In this document: piece by piece, positions 34,721 to 47,000 of the stretch
How the letters are laid out: each line of letters opens with the position of its first letter
How positions within the stretch are numbered: position 1 is the stretch's first letter
NCBI GenBank assembly: GCA_010645155.1
Contig: CM021322.1
Coordinates: forward strand, 12,913,964-12,977,963
Reading direction: 5' to 3'
Source of the DNA: Tigriopus japonicus
Lineage: Eukaryota; Arthropoda; Copepoda; Harpacticoida; Harpacticidae
Length of the DNA: 64,000 bases
Notes under the pieces: model-generated
Database searches by the model: none
What the model saw: the letters and a program-made list of their open reading frames with translations, nothing else
Told to the model about the DNA's origin: nothing
Made by a program: the position numbers and the translations under genes

Positions 34721-35212
34721 TGGAGTCCATGTGAAAAAAATCAAAGATTTTCATTTCACTTTACTGTTGCTGGTTAAGAGTTCCCATATCTATCTAGCAT
34801 GCAGTACAAGGACAGTTGCTGACATTGGATCTACGGGCATTCTGTCCTGCGGTTTTACCTATTAAAGTTAATTCTTTATTCTAGAATCCCAATGTATGTC
34901 GATTTCCTTCGAAATTTTGGCATTGCGTAACCAAAAGACCGTGGAAATAACTAATTTAGAGACTCCCTAGTCCTAATGGCTATGATGATTTCTCGAGCTT
35001 GAGATTGACTTTTTTCTTGCACTGTTTCCTCTGCTCACTTGACCAAGTACCCAATGAGATCCTACTTCAGATCTCATTTTTTCACTCTACAAATACGTTG
35101 TGTTAGGCAACTAAAGAGGTAAAATAACTTTGAGACCCAGTCGCTGCTTTGGTTTACTCAATTTGTTCTTATCGAGACAGATTTTGCAAAAAAAATAACT
35201 CGATCTTCAAGA

Positions 35213-35267
35213 NNNNNNNNNNNNNNNNNNNNNNNNNNNNNNNNNNNNNNNNNNNNNNNNNNNNNNN
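35213..35267. other. Assembly gap (55 N) flanked by an identical duplicate
   Basis: The roughly 48 bp before the gap (35165-35212, GTTCTTATCGAGACAGATTT onward) recur immediately after it (35268-35314), differing by one base in an A run. That is what unmerged contig ends look like. The gap lies in intron 3 of the FN2 gene. Confidence 0.9.
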
Positions 35268-35410
35268 GTTCTTATCGAGACAGATTTTGCAAAAAAATAA
35301 CTCGATCTTCAAGAGTACCCCTTTCACAACACAAGGATCTTCCTCATTGGCAATTCAAAAGTGTTTTTCTAGCACAAGCACTTCCATTATTAATTTTGAT
35401 GGTTTTTCAG

Positions 35411-35596
35411 GAGAATTTTCGTCCGCAAAGACGCTCCCAATGTTTCGACCAGGGAGCGATCTAGACCGGAAAATGGCTTCAACGACAAGTTTCCCAAGAT
35501 TGGTTCTTCAAAATGCGACATCTAAGCCCAGCGGAACGACTGTAAAGGACTCACTATTTGCAAACTTGTTTGGAAATGAGCTCTTTTCAGAAACAA
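35411..35596 (+). CDS. FN2-domain membrane protein, exon 4 (linker)
   Basis: The acceptor atggtttttcag ends at 35410 and the donor ACAA|GTAAGT at 35596/35597 is near consensus. The exon is symmetrical (phase 1 in, phase 1 out) and, with the g from exon 3, reads GEFSSAKTLPMFRPGSDL and later VKDSLFANLFGNELFSET. There is one N-glycosylation sequon (NAT), consistent with the extracellular side. No domain is recognised; it is probably a stalk between coiled coil and FN2 domain. Intron 3 before it is 1.3 kb. Confidence 0.65.
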
Positions 35597-35807
35597 GTAA
35601 GTTGTTCAGCCATAGAAAAGCTGAAAAAATAATTCAAGCCAAATATTTAGATATTATCTTGTTAAAACTAAAGCGGGGATTAAAAAGTTTTCATTCAAAA
35701 CTTTTTGAAAAAATAACATTTTTTAGGCTAATGGGGGGACTTTATCGTCTAATCGTGTAATTTTATTTATCTTTTTCGTCTAATTTGACAGTTTAATTTT
35801 TAATTCG

Positions 35808-38290
35808 TCAAAACTTTCCGTCTCTACTTACAGTCATTAAAAATTAGATGATCACGTTGTGTCTCTTCACGGAGCTCTTGCATTTGGTTGGACTTAGCGT
35901 GCCAACCAATAACTTAATGTCAATGAGACTTACCTCATCGCATAGCATATTCCCTTAGCAATTCCTGGATAAAAAGTCTCGTCCTGGTACGATGTCTACT
36001 TTCTGTAAAATCTCCAATGTTTTGCTCAGGCCCAGGTTTCTGACAACTTATTGTTCCTTTCTGCTGTCCCCATAGTAGTAAAATGGGCGAGTGATTTGTT
36101 TCAAACATATCTACGAAGGCTTATCACACAAATGAGTACAAATTTTAATGTCCAAGAGGCAGATATATTTAACACACATTCATTACAGTTTTGGAACAAC
36201 TTACATAAGGGTAGGATTCCAGTCAGTCATGGTTCCAGATAGTTCACATAATAATCAAAGGGACAAAGAACTGGTTAAACTCATAATGATAACATAAAAA
36301 TCTTTGTTGTATTCAATATCCACCAAATAGGAGCTTGATGCAGAAAGCTAGAATTTGAAAAGATCTGTTTAATCATGTAAAAAGTCACATTTGTTACTTT
36401 TTAATAACTTTGATAGTTTGGTAGCTACGCTTAAATTATGATTTCCTACATGTCATAAGAAACATTTGACATCCATCAGAATCTTTCTGAAATCATTCAG
36501 ACATTTTGAAAACTTGATGAACAACTGTCTGATTCTCCATACAAGTTGTCCAGAGAATTTCTTCTGCAATGGACAAGCTACTAGGTGGGGTGAAAAGTAA
36601 CCTCTTTGACCGACAAAATGCAATGCTATGGCAAAATATACTTCTAGTAACTTGTAGTTCAATCACATTTAGGCATTCAGTTCAAATTTCAATGGATTTT
36701 TGCCCTTCATTTTGTTTTGACAGCTCATTGATGATGACGTGTTTGGCATCATGTCGAAAATGGATCAATACGGTTTTCGTTTTGTCTCAAAACATTAATT
36801 TTTACTAAGCAAAGTTGCGAAGGAAGCAAAAAAAAGTTTAATAAATGTAATGAGATAAATGCTCCGTCAGATCATACCATAAAATACTAGTTTTGCCACT
36901 TTTGCGGTCTCCAACACTTCACTACCGATCAAAGACGTTGAAATTGTTTCCCTCAGAAACAAGTAGTGATGAAAATGAAAAAAAAAAGTTCAGGATAGTC
37001 TAAATGTTCGCTACCACCTCACACACCTTCACTTTCCGGTCAGCCAGCCCCATTTCAGGAACTTTTTTGACGTTTTCATCCGTAAAATCATCAGATTCAT
37101 TTTCAACATGATGTCAAACACGTCATCATCAATGAGCTGTCAAAACAAAATGAAGGGCAATAATCCATTGAAATTTGAAAAGTATGTCTAAAATGAACGG
37201 ACTACAAAGCACTGTAAGTATATTATGCAGTAGCATTGCATTTTGTCGGTCAAGGAGGTTACTTTTCACCCCACCTAGTACATGGAATCTTCAAACAAAA
37301 ACTTTCCGTCTCTACTCACAGTCATTGAAAATTACCCTATGATCACGTTCTATAATAAAGAAATAGTTTTATAGTAGCCCATCAAGTTTTTTAAAATGTC
37401 AATTAATTTACAGTAAGATTTTGAAGGATAACAAATATTTCCCATAATATTGAGAATTTTGAATAAAGGGTATTTCAACAGGTCTTTCTTTCCATGTTTA
37501 AATTTGGATCATGCTTCTATTTGATGCAAATTCAACACAACTTGCAATGGGCTTTATCTACAAAGTTGATACCAAATCTGTATGTGACTCTTTGGTGGTT
37601 CATAGGCATCATCTGGTATTTCTTGTTAAATATTTGATTGTTTGAGTTTGATTTTCTTCACATCTTTAGTTACAATGAATCAGCATTTTTTCGATTGCTG
37701 CTTATTCCTTGGGGTGTTGCATATTTTTTGAGTACTTCTTCATCCATTGTGCTCGTCCAAATTAATCCCATATGGTGCAAATTACTAGCTGAATCAATGA
37801 AATTGTTTCCTTCTTTTTTTGTAATTGAAAGGAACAAAATCATTGAAATATTAATGCTGTTGACAAATCTCAATGACGAGCATTTTCAGTCTGAAATTTC
37901 ATTGAAAGCTCTTGTTCAATTGCAGTAAACCTTACATCATTATCTTTATGAATTGTCCCAGTTCTTTATCATCCTTTTGTTCCCTTTAATTAAATGTGAA
38001 CCATCTGGAACCAAGGCTGACTGGAATCCCACCCTAATGTAAGTTGTTCCAAACTGTATTAAATGTGTGTTAGATTGTTAATTACTCAATAGTTGGACAA
38101 CAATTCTTCAAAATGATTCTTTCACAGCATGTATCAGTCTCTTTGACATTAAAATTTGTGCTCATTTGTGTGATAGGCCATCTGCAAGTAATCTGCAGAA
38201 ACAAATCACTCGCTCATAATACTACTATGGAGACAAGGAAGTTGACCCCAGCGGAAAGAAACAAAAAGTTGTCGGAAACCTGGGCCTAAG
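35808..38290. repeat. Cluster of intron-4 repeats (direct and inverted copies)
   Basis: CTTTCCGTCTCTACTYACAG with downstream sequence occurs at about 35812 and again at 37301 in the same orientation. A block of about 240 bp at 36005-36245 reappears inverted at 38009-38290; shared words include GTTTCTGACAACTT and its inverse, and GGTTGTTCCAAA and its inverse. The pieces match the minus-strand LINE fragment and flanks at 40374-41130, so they are LINE-derived. Confidence 0.6.
36581..37278. mobile_element. Mariner-type MITE, 698 bp, TA target duplication
   Basis: The ends are CTAGGTGGGGTGAAAAGTAA and its exact inverse, flanked by TA on both sides (36579-36580 and 37279-37280). Inverted arms extend to about 200 bp and include TTTTGTTTTGACAGCTCATT. 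The middle has no transposase frame. TA duplication and long arms point to Tc1/mariner mobilisation. Confidence 0.88.
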
Positions 38291-38803
38291 TAATCCATTG
38301 AATGAAGATCGAGTCGAGTCCTCCCTCAAAAGACAGCGCAGTTGAAAATTTCTTTTGCCAATAAAATCGTGCACCTTGAATACCTTGTCAAAAAAATCAT
38401 TGCTCATTAGAATCTAGTTTCTTTTAAAATTGTCTTCTTGTTGCTTTTGCCAATGAGGAATGCATAGTGGGCATTTGCAGTTAGCATTTCAATCATACCG
38501 CCCGCGGCAAAACAGGGCCGTTGGCGGGGCTTGCTTGTTTGGCAAATGGGAGAAAATCAAAGTTATTTCCATTTTAGAATGTTTCAAAGAGCCAAGGTCC
38601 TGGAAAATGAGTTTTCTTTTGCTTTTGGGTGTTCAGAAATGTTCAGATCCGACATACTAAGCTGAAAAAGTGTTCCATTTTGAAGGACAAATAAATCACT
38701 GGTTGCTGTTTCAGAGCATTCAGTTGCAGCTGATGATCAAACAAAACGTTCAATTGTTTTTGGACATATTGAACCAATAATTGCCAATCAAATTCTAATT
38801 TAA

Positions 38804-39050
38804 GGGAGAAGACGTGGTGTAGTGGATAGCGCAGTTTCCTGTAGTGAGAGAGGTCCTAGGTTCGACTCTCCTCCCCGACCTTTCTCTAGGAAGTTTTTGG
38901 ACGCTAGTTCATCCCCACAGATGGAGAACTAATCTGACACCGAACGTAAGGATGTCTATCGGAAAAACTGGATGATGTGATGGCTGGCTTCGCTGGCCGG
39001 GCGAGGCTCAACCCTCCGACCTTAGCACCCAACAATCCAAAAAAATATAC
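38804..39050 (+). mobile_element. tRNA-derived SINE, copy 1
   Basis: The head resembles a tRNA: A box TGGTGTAGTGG at 38815 and B box GGTTCGACTCT at 38859, 44 bp apart. A body with CATCCCCACAGATGGAGAAC and GCCGGGCGAGGCTCAACC follows, then an A-rich tail. A second copy, about 85-90% alike by eye, is at 58027-58284. RNA polymerase III promoter elements are intact in this copy. Confidence 0.88.
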
Positions 39051-39576
39051 TCTAAGGAAATCAATGATTTTTTACTCACCTTTTCTCATCCACAGCTGCT
39101 AGTCGTCCTTAAAAACAAAGCGAGATGTCTTATGTGTCGATATCTGTATTTGGGTGCGTTACGCCAGCCCAGAGAACGGTCTAGTTTTACGCCTGGCAGT
39201 ATAGTATGGTTTAAAATGCTCACCTGTAAGCCCCACGTGCATATTGTCCCTTGAGTAGTAGTTTTCAATATTTTTTTAATTATTGGTGATTTGCCAAAAG
39301 CATCTCGTCTAGTAGGATTACGTGAATAATGAACAAAGCGCTAGACAGGGCTGAAGAAATTTAACCTCGATTAAACATCTTTCGGACCATCATTAAATTA
39401 TGTCGTCCTGACCAATGTAAGCCCTTCAAGAACCTGCTATGTACGTTTCAAACAATAGATATCAATTGCTTAATTTTCCCACCAACAGTAAGGCACCACA
39501 AATTGAACTTGATATCAATCTCTTACTGATTTACTGATAATGCGTAAATACTTAATTAATGTTAAATAACTTTTAG

Positions 39577-39785
39577 CTCCCGAATTTCTTCATCGAAGTG
39601 AACCCTGTTCCACGGAAAATGATGCTCCTTGCGTTTTTCCTTTCAAATATGAGGGCAAGAATCAGTCGCGATGTTTGAAGAGTTTGCTCCCAGGGAAAAC
39701 GTGGTGTGCCATAAAACTTCAACCTGATGGGACCTTTATTCAACAACAAGACACTTGGGACTATTGCCAAAGAGATTGCGCTTGA
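39577..39785 (+). CDS. FN2-domain membrane protein, last exon (fibronectin type II domain)
   Basis: The acceptor aataacttttag ends at 39576. With the base left by exon 4 the frame reads TPEFLHRSEPC, then CVFPFKYEGKNQSRC, LLPGKTWCAIK and TWDYCQRDCA, then TGA. This is a complete FN2 (kringle-like) domain: C-x-FPF-x-Y-x-GK, second Cys (419), WC (430) and W-x-YC (450), with an extra outer Cys pair (397, 454). FN2 modules bind collagen/gelatin in vertebrate proteins, and lineage expansions are reported in parasitic copepods (recall). The domain ends one residue before the stop. No ATG occurs in this frame, so simple ORF searches miss it. Phase 1 entry is usual for FN2 exons. Intron 4 is 4.0 kb. 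Confidence 0.85.
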
Positions 39786-39850
39786 TTTAGAATCATGGAT
39801 TTGCGTTTTCAGAGGGTGAGCTGATAAATTACTGTTTGTCGTAAAAAAAT

Positions 39851-39856
39851 AATAAA
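39851..39856 (+). terminator. Polyadenylation signal AATAAA of the FN2 gene
   Basis: It lies 66 bp after the stop codon at 39785, a sensible position for a short 3' UTR. Confidence 0.55.
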
Positions 39857-40373
39857 TTATTGTTTGTTACCTATTGCTCATCATATGAGAATAAAAACAC
39901 TTAATGAAATCGGACATTTTGTGTGGGTAAAAGTTATTTTCTTAGTGTTCGATTTATCATTAAAAATTTCAAAATCAATTTCACCTTCTCTTATTTCTTA
40001 TTTTTTCATTGTTTTTGTTGAGTATTATTTTTGCATTTTAGGGCAGTTTTTGTGGAAATTTGCTATTTTGTTTCCTCATTTCTGAAAGCAATAAACATTT
40101 ATTTGCCTTTGACATGACTGATTGATTAAACCAAAAGTACACTTCACCTCTTTTCTTTCTCCTTTCAAAAGGCCTGCTTATGATTTCTTTCAGTTGAGAT
40201 TTCCTTAGTAAATTTAGCACTCAAGCCCTGGACACTATTATCTGATGTGATAAAAGATCTATTGTGAGTAAGAAGTTAATGATTTTTTTACACCACAGGT
40301 AAGAAAATTGCTTATTCCAAAGTAGTAACATTTCTCATTGACATTTGTATCTCAAATATTGCCAATGGATAAC

Positions 40374-41000
40374 TCAGGCACAGATTTCTGACAACTTTTT
40401 TTTCTTTCCGATGGGGTCAACTTCCTTGTCTCCATAGTAGTAAAATGAGCAAGCGCTTTGTTTCAAACATGTCTTCGTTGCCTTTTCTATTTTTTGGACA
40501 CCGTTTGAACTAGTAGGTGCCCAAATGGGAGAGGCATATTCGAGATGTGCTTGCACAATAGATTTATACAATGTCAGCATTGTGTTTCGGTCCCTAGCAC
40601 AGATCATATAATGACTAGATGTCGCATTGGCCCGTTCCGTCGGCGAGAGAAAAGTGACACCACTTGGCCCAGCTGCGCTAGCTTCGAAATCTCAGGGCGA
40701 CCGCGTGCTCAGAAGTAACGACTCTCACTCGCGTCGAGAGCAAAGTGCGTACGGTACGTTGAGTTTGTTCAGGAATTGGCCACGCTGGCAAAATTTTGAA
40801 AAGTTCAAAATTCCCACCATTTTGGGGTGAAGTGTTATGTACCAGCTGATGAAGCAAAGTTGTCCACCTTTTTCTCGCACGAAGCGAGGTCTAGCCATTA
40901 TATGGTCTGTGGTCCCTAGCCTTAAATATTCGGTATATCCTTCCAAACGTTTGGAAGGCTTGTGTGACCTTTATCTGAATATGGCTGACTTTGATTATGT
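40374..41000 (-). pseudogene. LINE reverse transcriptase, C-terminal fragment split by a MITE
   Basis: On the minus strand the frame reads KVTQAFQTFGRIYRIFK and then, after the inserted element at 40598-40911, ARDRNTMLTLYKSIVQAHLEY and ASPIWAP. This is the conserved thumb and post-RT region of Jockey/CR1-like LINEs (LE-Y-x-x-x-x-W). Beyond ASPIWAP the frame degrades and stops at 40374. The two halves join in frame when the insert and one duplication copy are discounted, showing that the LINE was there first. Confidence 0.85.
40598..40911. mobile_element. MITE with perfect 8-bp duplication, inserted in the LINE
   Basis: The terminal inverted repeats begin CACAGAYCATATAATGRC (24 of 28 bases match). 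A perfect duplication gtccctag occurs at 40590-40597 and 40912-40919. The interior of 314 bp is GC-richer than its surroundings and has no transposase. An 8-bp duplication fits hAT or P-type elements. Confidence 0.9.
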
Positions 41001-41019
41001 GAACTATTTTGAACCATGA

Positions 41020-44000
41020 CTGACTGGAAATCTACCCATATGTAGGTTGTTCCAAAACTGTGATGAAGGTGTGTTAAATCCTTACTTACTCAATATTTTC
41101 ACAACAATTCTTCAAAATGATTCTTTCACAACACACATTTGGTCCGCCTACCCTGATTTATTTTGAACATCTTTTTCTGTACCTTTAAGTGTCGTAAGAA
41201 AGGACTACTCTTGGTTTTAGTAAGCCAACTTTTGTTGTTACTTAAAGTAAAGAATCTGCTGTCACTTACCATTTAACGTTAAAAACAAATTTGATTCACA
41301 ACTTCTAATCGCAGAATTGAAAATGTCTCGGATAGTAATTCATAATATTGTTGCAACTATACTGTGCCATGACTTCCCCTCAAATCATGTTACATCCTTG
41401 GAACTATTCTAGTTGCATTGATCGTCACCGCTCTCTTCACTTCATCATGATCTTGTCTATACCAAATGACAACCATAAAGAAATACAAAAAACAGTTGCT
41501 GTACATAGCTGTTCTGTGATTTTGAAGCCATACCGTCTATAAAAAAGATATCGTAAGTGAACATTTTTATGACAATTTTAAGGTGGATACATTTGGTCCG
41601 CCCGCCCTGTTAAAACATAGATACATTTTGATTCTGATAAAACAGATGCATTGTGATTCATAAGCGATTCTAGAAGGATCAAGTTCAAAATGGACTTAAA
41701 TCGAAACTTGAAACATTAACCAATTTTTTTCAAAACTTTTTTTCAAAAAGTATTAACCAACTTTGAGCGTCTTTAGTACTACAAAATATTTTTTTAGGTG
41801 CCTTTTAAGGGATATTTTTTTATTCTGGGCAATTCTGACATAAGCTCTAAAACTCAAAAAATTTCATTTATTTTTGCAATATTGAAAAGCTACATGAAAT
41901 CCTTGGGAATTTGTTTTTTCATATAACTAGCTTTTTTCGGCCTTTTGGGGGTCAAAAATGGGCCATTCAGAGTCAAATGATTCAGCTGTTGATTAATGAA
42001 TCTTTATTCAATTTGAATTCATAAGGTAAATAAATGGTCTCTAAATATGGCTTGAATAGTTTGTTAAAAAAATGTTATAATTAAAAGGTTTTTAGGTATA
42101 TAACTTTTTCGCTGAGCCTAAACTTATATTATACAAAAAAGTAAAGTTGTTTCCCATTCAATTGTGGATCCAAAAAGTGCCATGATGTCTTTGGGTATTT
42201 TGATTCAAAACTAAAAAGCCTTTCGGAACACCGTGTATATGTGAAAAAGGTGCTGTAAATGGCAATCTTTAAGATGCATGTGTTTTTGTTCACTACGATT
42301 TTCCACACTTCTGTGATCAAAATCAAAACTCCGGAGGATGAAAACAAATGGTGGTCATGAATGGGCTATTTTCAAAATCAACATGTGAAAAATCGTCGTC
42401 GGCTAATTGTTGAACTGGGAGGTTATTTTTTTCCAAGCTTGCAAGCGATCTGTTTTGGCAATCACATGTGGTTAAACTGAAGTTTAATCTCAAATTTCAA
42501 TCGCAAATTAGAGATGATTTATTTAGGTGCTCCGTTTCCTTCGAACGCTCTGTACATCGGCCAAAACACTTGGAGGAACACGATTGGCAATTATTATAGG
42601 GGAATTTTCCACGTTATTGTTTAAATGCGAAGCTTTTAAAAAGTGGGTCTTCTGTTGATATTTGCTCTTTTCTCAGTCTCTCGAAGGATTCGTGCCCAGG
42701 TTTCCTAACCTGGCTCGACAACACTTTTGCACGGACTCCAAAAAATAAAGGTCAACCCTTGACTCTGCATTAAAAAAAATCGAAATCTTAAAAGTGGCAT
42801 GAAATGCATTGTTAGTGCATCCAGTCTGCCTTACCACGGACAGTCTAGCTCTTGCATTTCCCTTGTACAGGAACAAGAATTCAGGTCATTTCGTCAGTCC
42901 AAGAGAAGAAGTTGTCATGCCAATTACTCATTCAAGGGAGCAAGATAAAGACCGTACTTTGGGACCACTGTGCACTTACTTTCTGCGTCAATGCACATGT
43001 TCCAAGTAAGTGAGACACGTTGGTGTCCCCCCGAGTCAGCGCAGAGTTAGTTGCGCATCTCACCGATGAGAAGTGGATAAGTGTGTCTCTTCAGCACCAT
43101 CCATCAAGAGAGGATCAGACATAAACATCTGACTACTTTCTCATGTGCGCTGCGGGAACTAGTCTGCACTCACGCCTATTGGGAAGATGATCGGCTCTTG
43201 AGATTTCCATGAACCTGCTGGCGCATGGACCATGGATGGATGGAGTAAGAGGATGGATGATTGCCCAAGCTTCAACATCTACGTAAACGCCGACGCCGAC
43301 GACAATGAAGCACTTTAACTGAAATGAGAGGCTACTCGTGCTCAACATCATCAAAGTGTTCGGGATTCTTTGGACATGATCAGACAAAAAGGGTTATGAA
43401 TTACCGCCCACTACAAGGTTAGCCAGTCTAGGGATGTATTGTAGTTGACCGTCTTATCGGGGCTCTATTCAGCTTCACACCCACTTTGACTGATGGATCA
43501 TCATTCATCATTCTGCACTGCTCACATTGAAAAAGAACATCAAAACAGTTGGAAGGTTGCTCACTGGATTTTGGAGAAATAACCTCATACATTCACTTAT
43601 TTCCGAGCGTATCATTGATGGCAAATAGGTCAGCCGCAAAAAGTCTCCCTAATCGCTTGAGTTGATTATACATGAAACTCGCTAAAATTGTTTTAAAAAT
43701 CAATTATCATCTATGGGATCAATCACGTTTCAAAGCGTTTGTGTTGTCACAACTCAGACACAAAATTTGCAAAAAGAAATCGTGGTTGAAGCATTGGGAA
43801 TTTTGATAAATTCAGAAAACACATTCCTGGTGCAAAAAATGAAAGAAAAATACCGATTTAACGTCTACAGCAAATTCAAATTATGATGTTTGGTCTAACA
43901 TAAAATGTTCTCTAACCTCTTTAATACTAATTAGCTTTTATGAGATCGTTAAGTCTTTTACTTTACATTTTCAATCTTACGATAAAACCATCTCGACAGT

Positions 44001-47000
44001 CGCTATGTTGTGTCCGCTTCCAATGGGAGTGGTTACCCTATCATTTTACGGACCTGCTGCCGTCTCTAACTGCCGTTAGCAGTGTAGGCTTGCCAAAAAA
44101 ATCTCAGTTTTCAAGGGTCAGATTTTCGAAAAATGTTGCATTTATGGGCAATGGCATGGTTAATGTCTGTGGAGAAGTATTGCAAAGTAATTTGAAAACA
44201 AATGGAGAAATTGGAAGCCTTCATTAAAGAAATTATTTGTTTTAAGGTTTAGTTGCCCCAGGAACCAATCTCCTCTGGCCATCTTGTTATTCAAAGTCCA
44301 GCATTCCTAATTTCAAAGTTCGGAAGAACACTCTCAACTTATGTAGCAAAATTTTAGATAAAAGCAACAAAACATACTTTTTTGCAAAAACAATGTCAAG
44401 AATTGCTATTTCAACTTCTATTTGTGCAGATAAGAAAGGCATTGTTGCAATCACCAGGCCTAAACCTTCTTTTTAGTTACCTTGCATGCTCATTAGAAAC
44501 ATAGGTCTTCCGAACTTTTTTTCCCGCCAAAAATGATGACGTCACTAGTAATTGCTGTAATACAAGCATTTGTCCCAACATATTTAGACAGAGAGGGGAC
44601 TTTCTAAATCAAAAGACAAAATATTGTGAAAGTGGTTTCCCTGGCCTACACTAATAATAGGGATGTAGAAATGGTGCCCGTTAGCAAGAAGGGAAATATT
44701 CTAGAATTAAACTTGATTTTCATTCAATTCTTTTGAGAAAAATACCTGAAATAAAGGAACTTGTTATTGCCTCAAGTATTTTCATCACTCATTCGTGACA
44801 TATGATTGAGCCCCCTTGTTTGTGGGCAAGAAGTAGGAGCTGATCCGATTCGTGGTCAAACCGGGTCAAACCTATGTTGTTACAATTTCTGTTTTTCTGC
44901 TGTTTGACTTCTGTTGTTACTAAGGACCTCATTCCTTGTAGAGGTATTAGGTCAGATGTTTTGTGTATTCCAAGGTGTGCTAGCAAAGTTGACTTCGAGG
45001 CAACTTCAAGGCAGTTTCAGCCGTTTTGTTGATAGCATAAGCTTTCTTGAATCAGAAGTACACCAAGCAACTCATGAAAAAGAGAAGTGTACCACTGGTG
45101 CCAAGAGGCAACAAGTAGATACGTCAACAATTTTCCAACGCTAGTCATATGTTTAGCATGCACAAACATGTGCTAGTTCCATTGACTTCAAGTAAACTTC
45201 TAGCAAGCTGGGTCGCTATTTGGGCTTAGCATCAGGTTTAATTGATGAGAGGTTCTCCGAGAAGCACGCCTAGAGAGGAGCATTCCAACATTGTGGAAGC
45301 ACTCCCATTTGAATACTTCAACGCTGATCAATCGAACTGCAAGCGAACTTCCTTCCAGTGTTTCCTTAAATTAGCTGCCAAAATTTGCATGCTCCTGTGA
45401 GATCAATCAATGTTTTGAGTTGAATGGAGTAATATGAAATAAGGAAGGAGAAATGTGGAATAGCTGAACCAGCGGGCAATTAGTGTTTCGAGAGGATGAA
45501 TTTACGATCATAGATGTAGAGGCACTTCTAGGTTGGAATGAGAGACTTACTTTTCAAAATGGAAGCTGTCTCAACAAAACCAGCCAATTGAACTACGAAG
45601 TGCACTAACAAGTAGACTTTCTAGAGTTGCCATCAAAACATATGCTCACACCATTTACTTGAACTGGACGATTCATCTTGCGTTTGGCACGATTTGTCAA
45701 ATTTACACCCAACAAACTATCAGAGTGCCACGAGTTCAAATTGAATTAGTATATGAAATCATTGTATGCGATGCGGTTGGGTTGCAGAAATCTTCAAAGG
45801 AGCTGTGTTTATAAAGTTAATGAAAAGTTTACTCTCAAGTAGACTTTGGAGCATACCTTCAAGTAAACTAGCAAGCATTCCGAGACCAATACAACCAAAA
45901 CATATGACCTATTATAAAAACTGTCAATGAAAAACGGCAATATACCCCAGTTATCATCTTGAAAATTCATCTAAATGCTTTCCAAGTTTTTGGTATTGAT
46001 AAGATATTTTAAGGTTTAATGGCCAGAAATTCCACAAGAAACAACATGGAAAAAACGAAGAATCTTTTTTGCAAATTCAAATTTCCCGAACATGACAAAA
46101 TGGCAAAAGTTTAGTCAAAAAAAATTCAGTTTGGCCAAGTGAATGCCTGTTACATGTAAGAGCATAAAAAGTGTACATAACAAAATCCGACCGGACGACT
46201 TTGCTAACGCTCATGGAAGAAAAAATCCGCAAAGTTATCGTTTTTTTATTGCTTTGCTTTGTTTGATTCGCTGACGAAAACGCTGACTGAATTTCCAAAC
46301 TCGTGCAACATTATACAAGTAAGTACACTTGCCACTCGCTTTGTAAGAAAAATATCCCATTGTAAAGATAAAACTGTGACAAAAGCATGAAGCAACATTA
46401 TTTTCTTTCATTTTTAGGAGAAAAAATCCTTGAAAATCAGACGAAATAGTGTTTAAAAACGATTTTCGAGACAGCAAGACTTCCCTATCAAAATTCTTTT
46501 CTCGCCGCCTAGCCAAATGTGGCGCCGTCTAGGATTGACTTCAATCAACTTTAGCAGCAGTCTCCATTAAGAATATCCCATTGTCAGACTCCATCCAAGA
46601 AACCAAGACCAAAACCGAAATTTCAGCCCAAAAGCCCTTTTTGTCCATCACTAAAATTTAGATAAATAAAGATCTATTGTATTATGCCAGACTTTGTTTC
46701 AAGGGCTTGTTTGAAATATAGTGCTCTAGTTTGAAATGGACTTATTGTTAGAATAAAATGTGTACATTATTCTTACGTTTTACAAATACATATCCATCAC
46801 TAGTTATCATTGTATTTGCCTCTAGACCGAAAATTGAAGTAATCATGGGATGATTTATTTTGCCAAGTAACATGTTCAATAATAGAGCTATTTTTGTTTG
46901 AGTATATTGAGAGTAAAAAAAAGCGACCTCCAGCGGCATTTATAGTATTTCCTGTAATGGAAAGTAGAGAAATTCCGAAAATATGCCCTTCAATTTGCTA

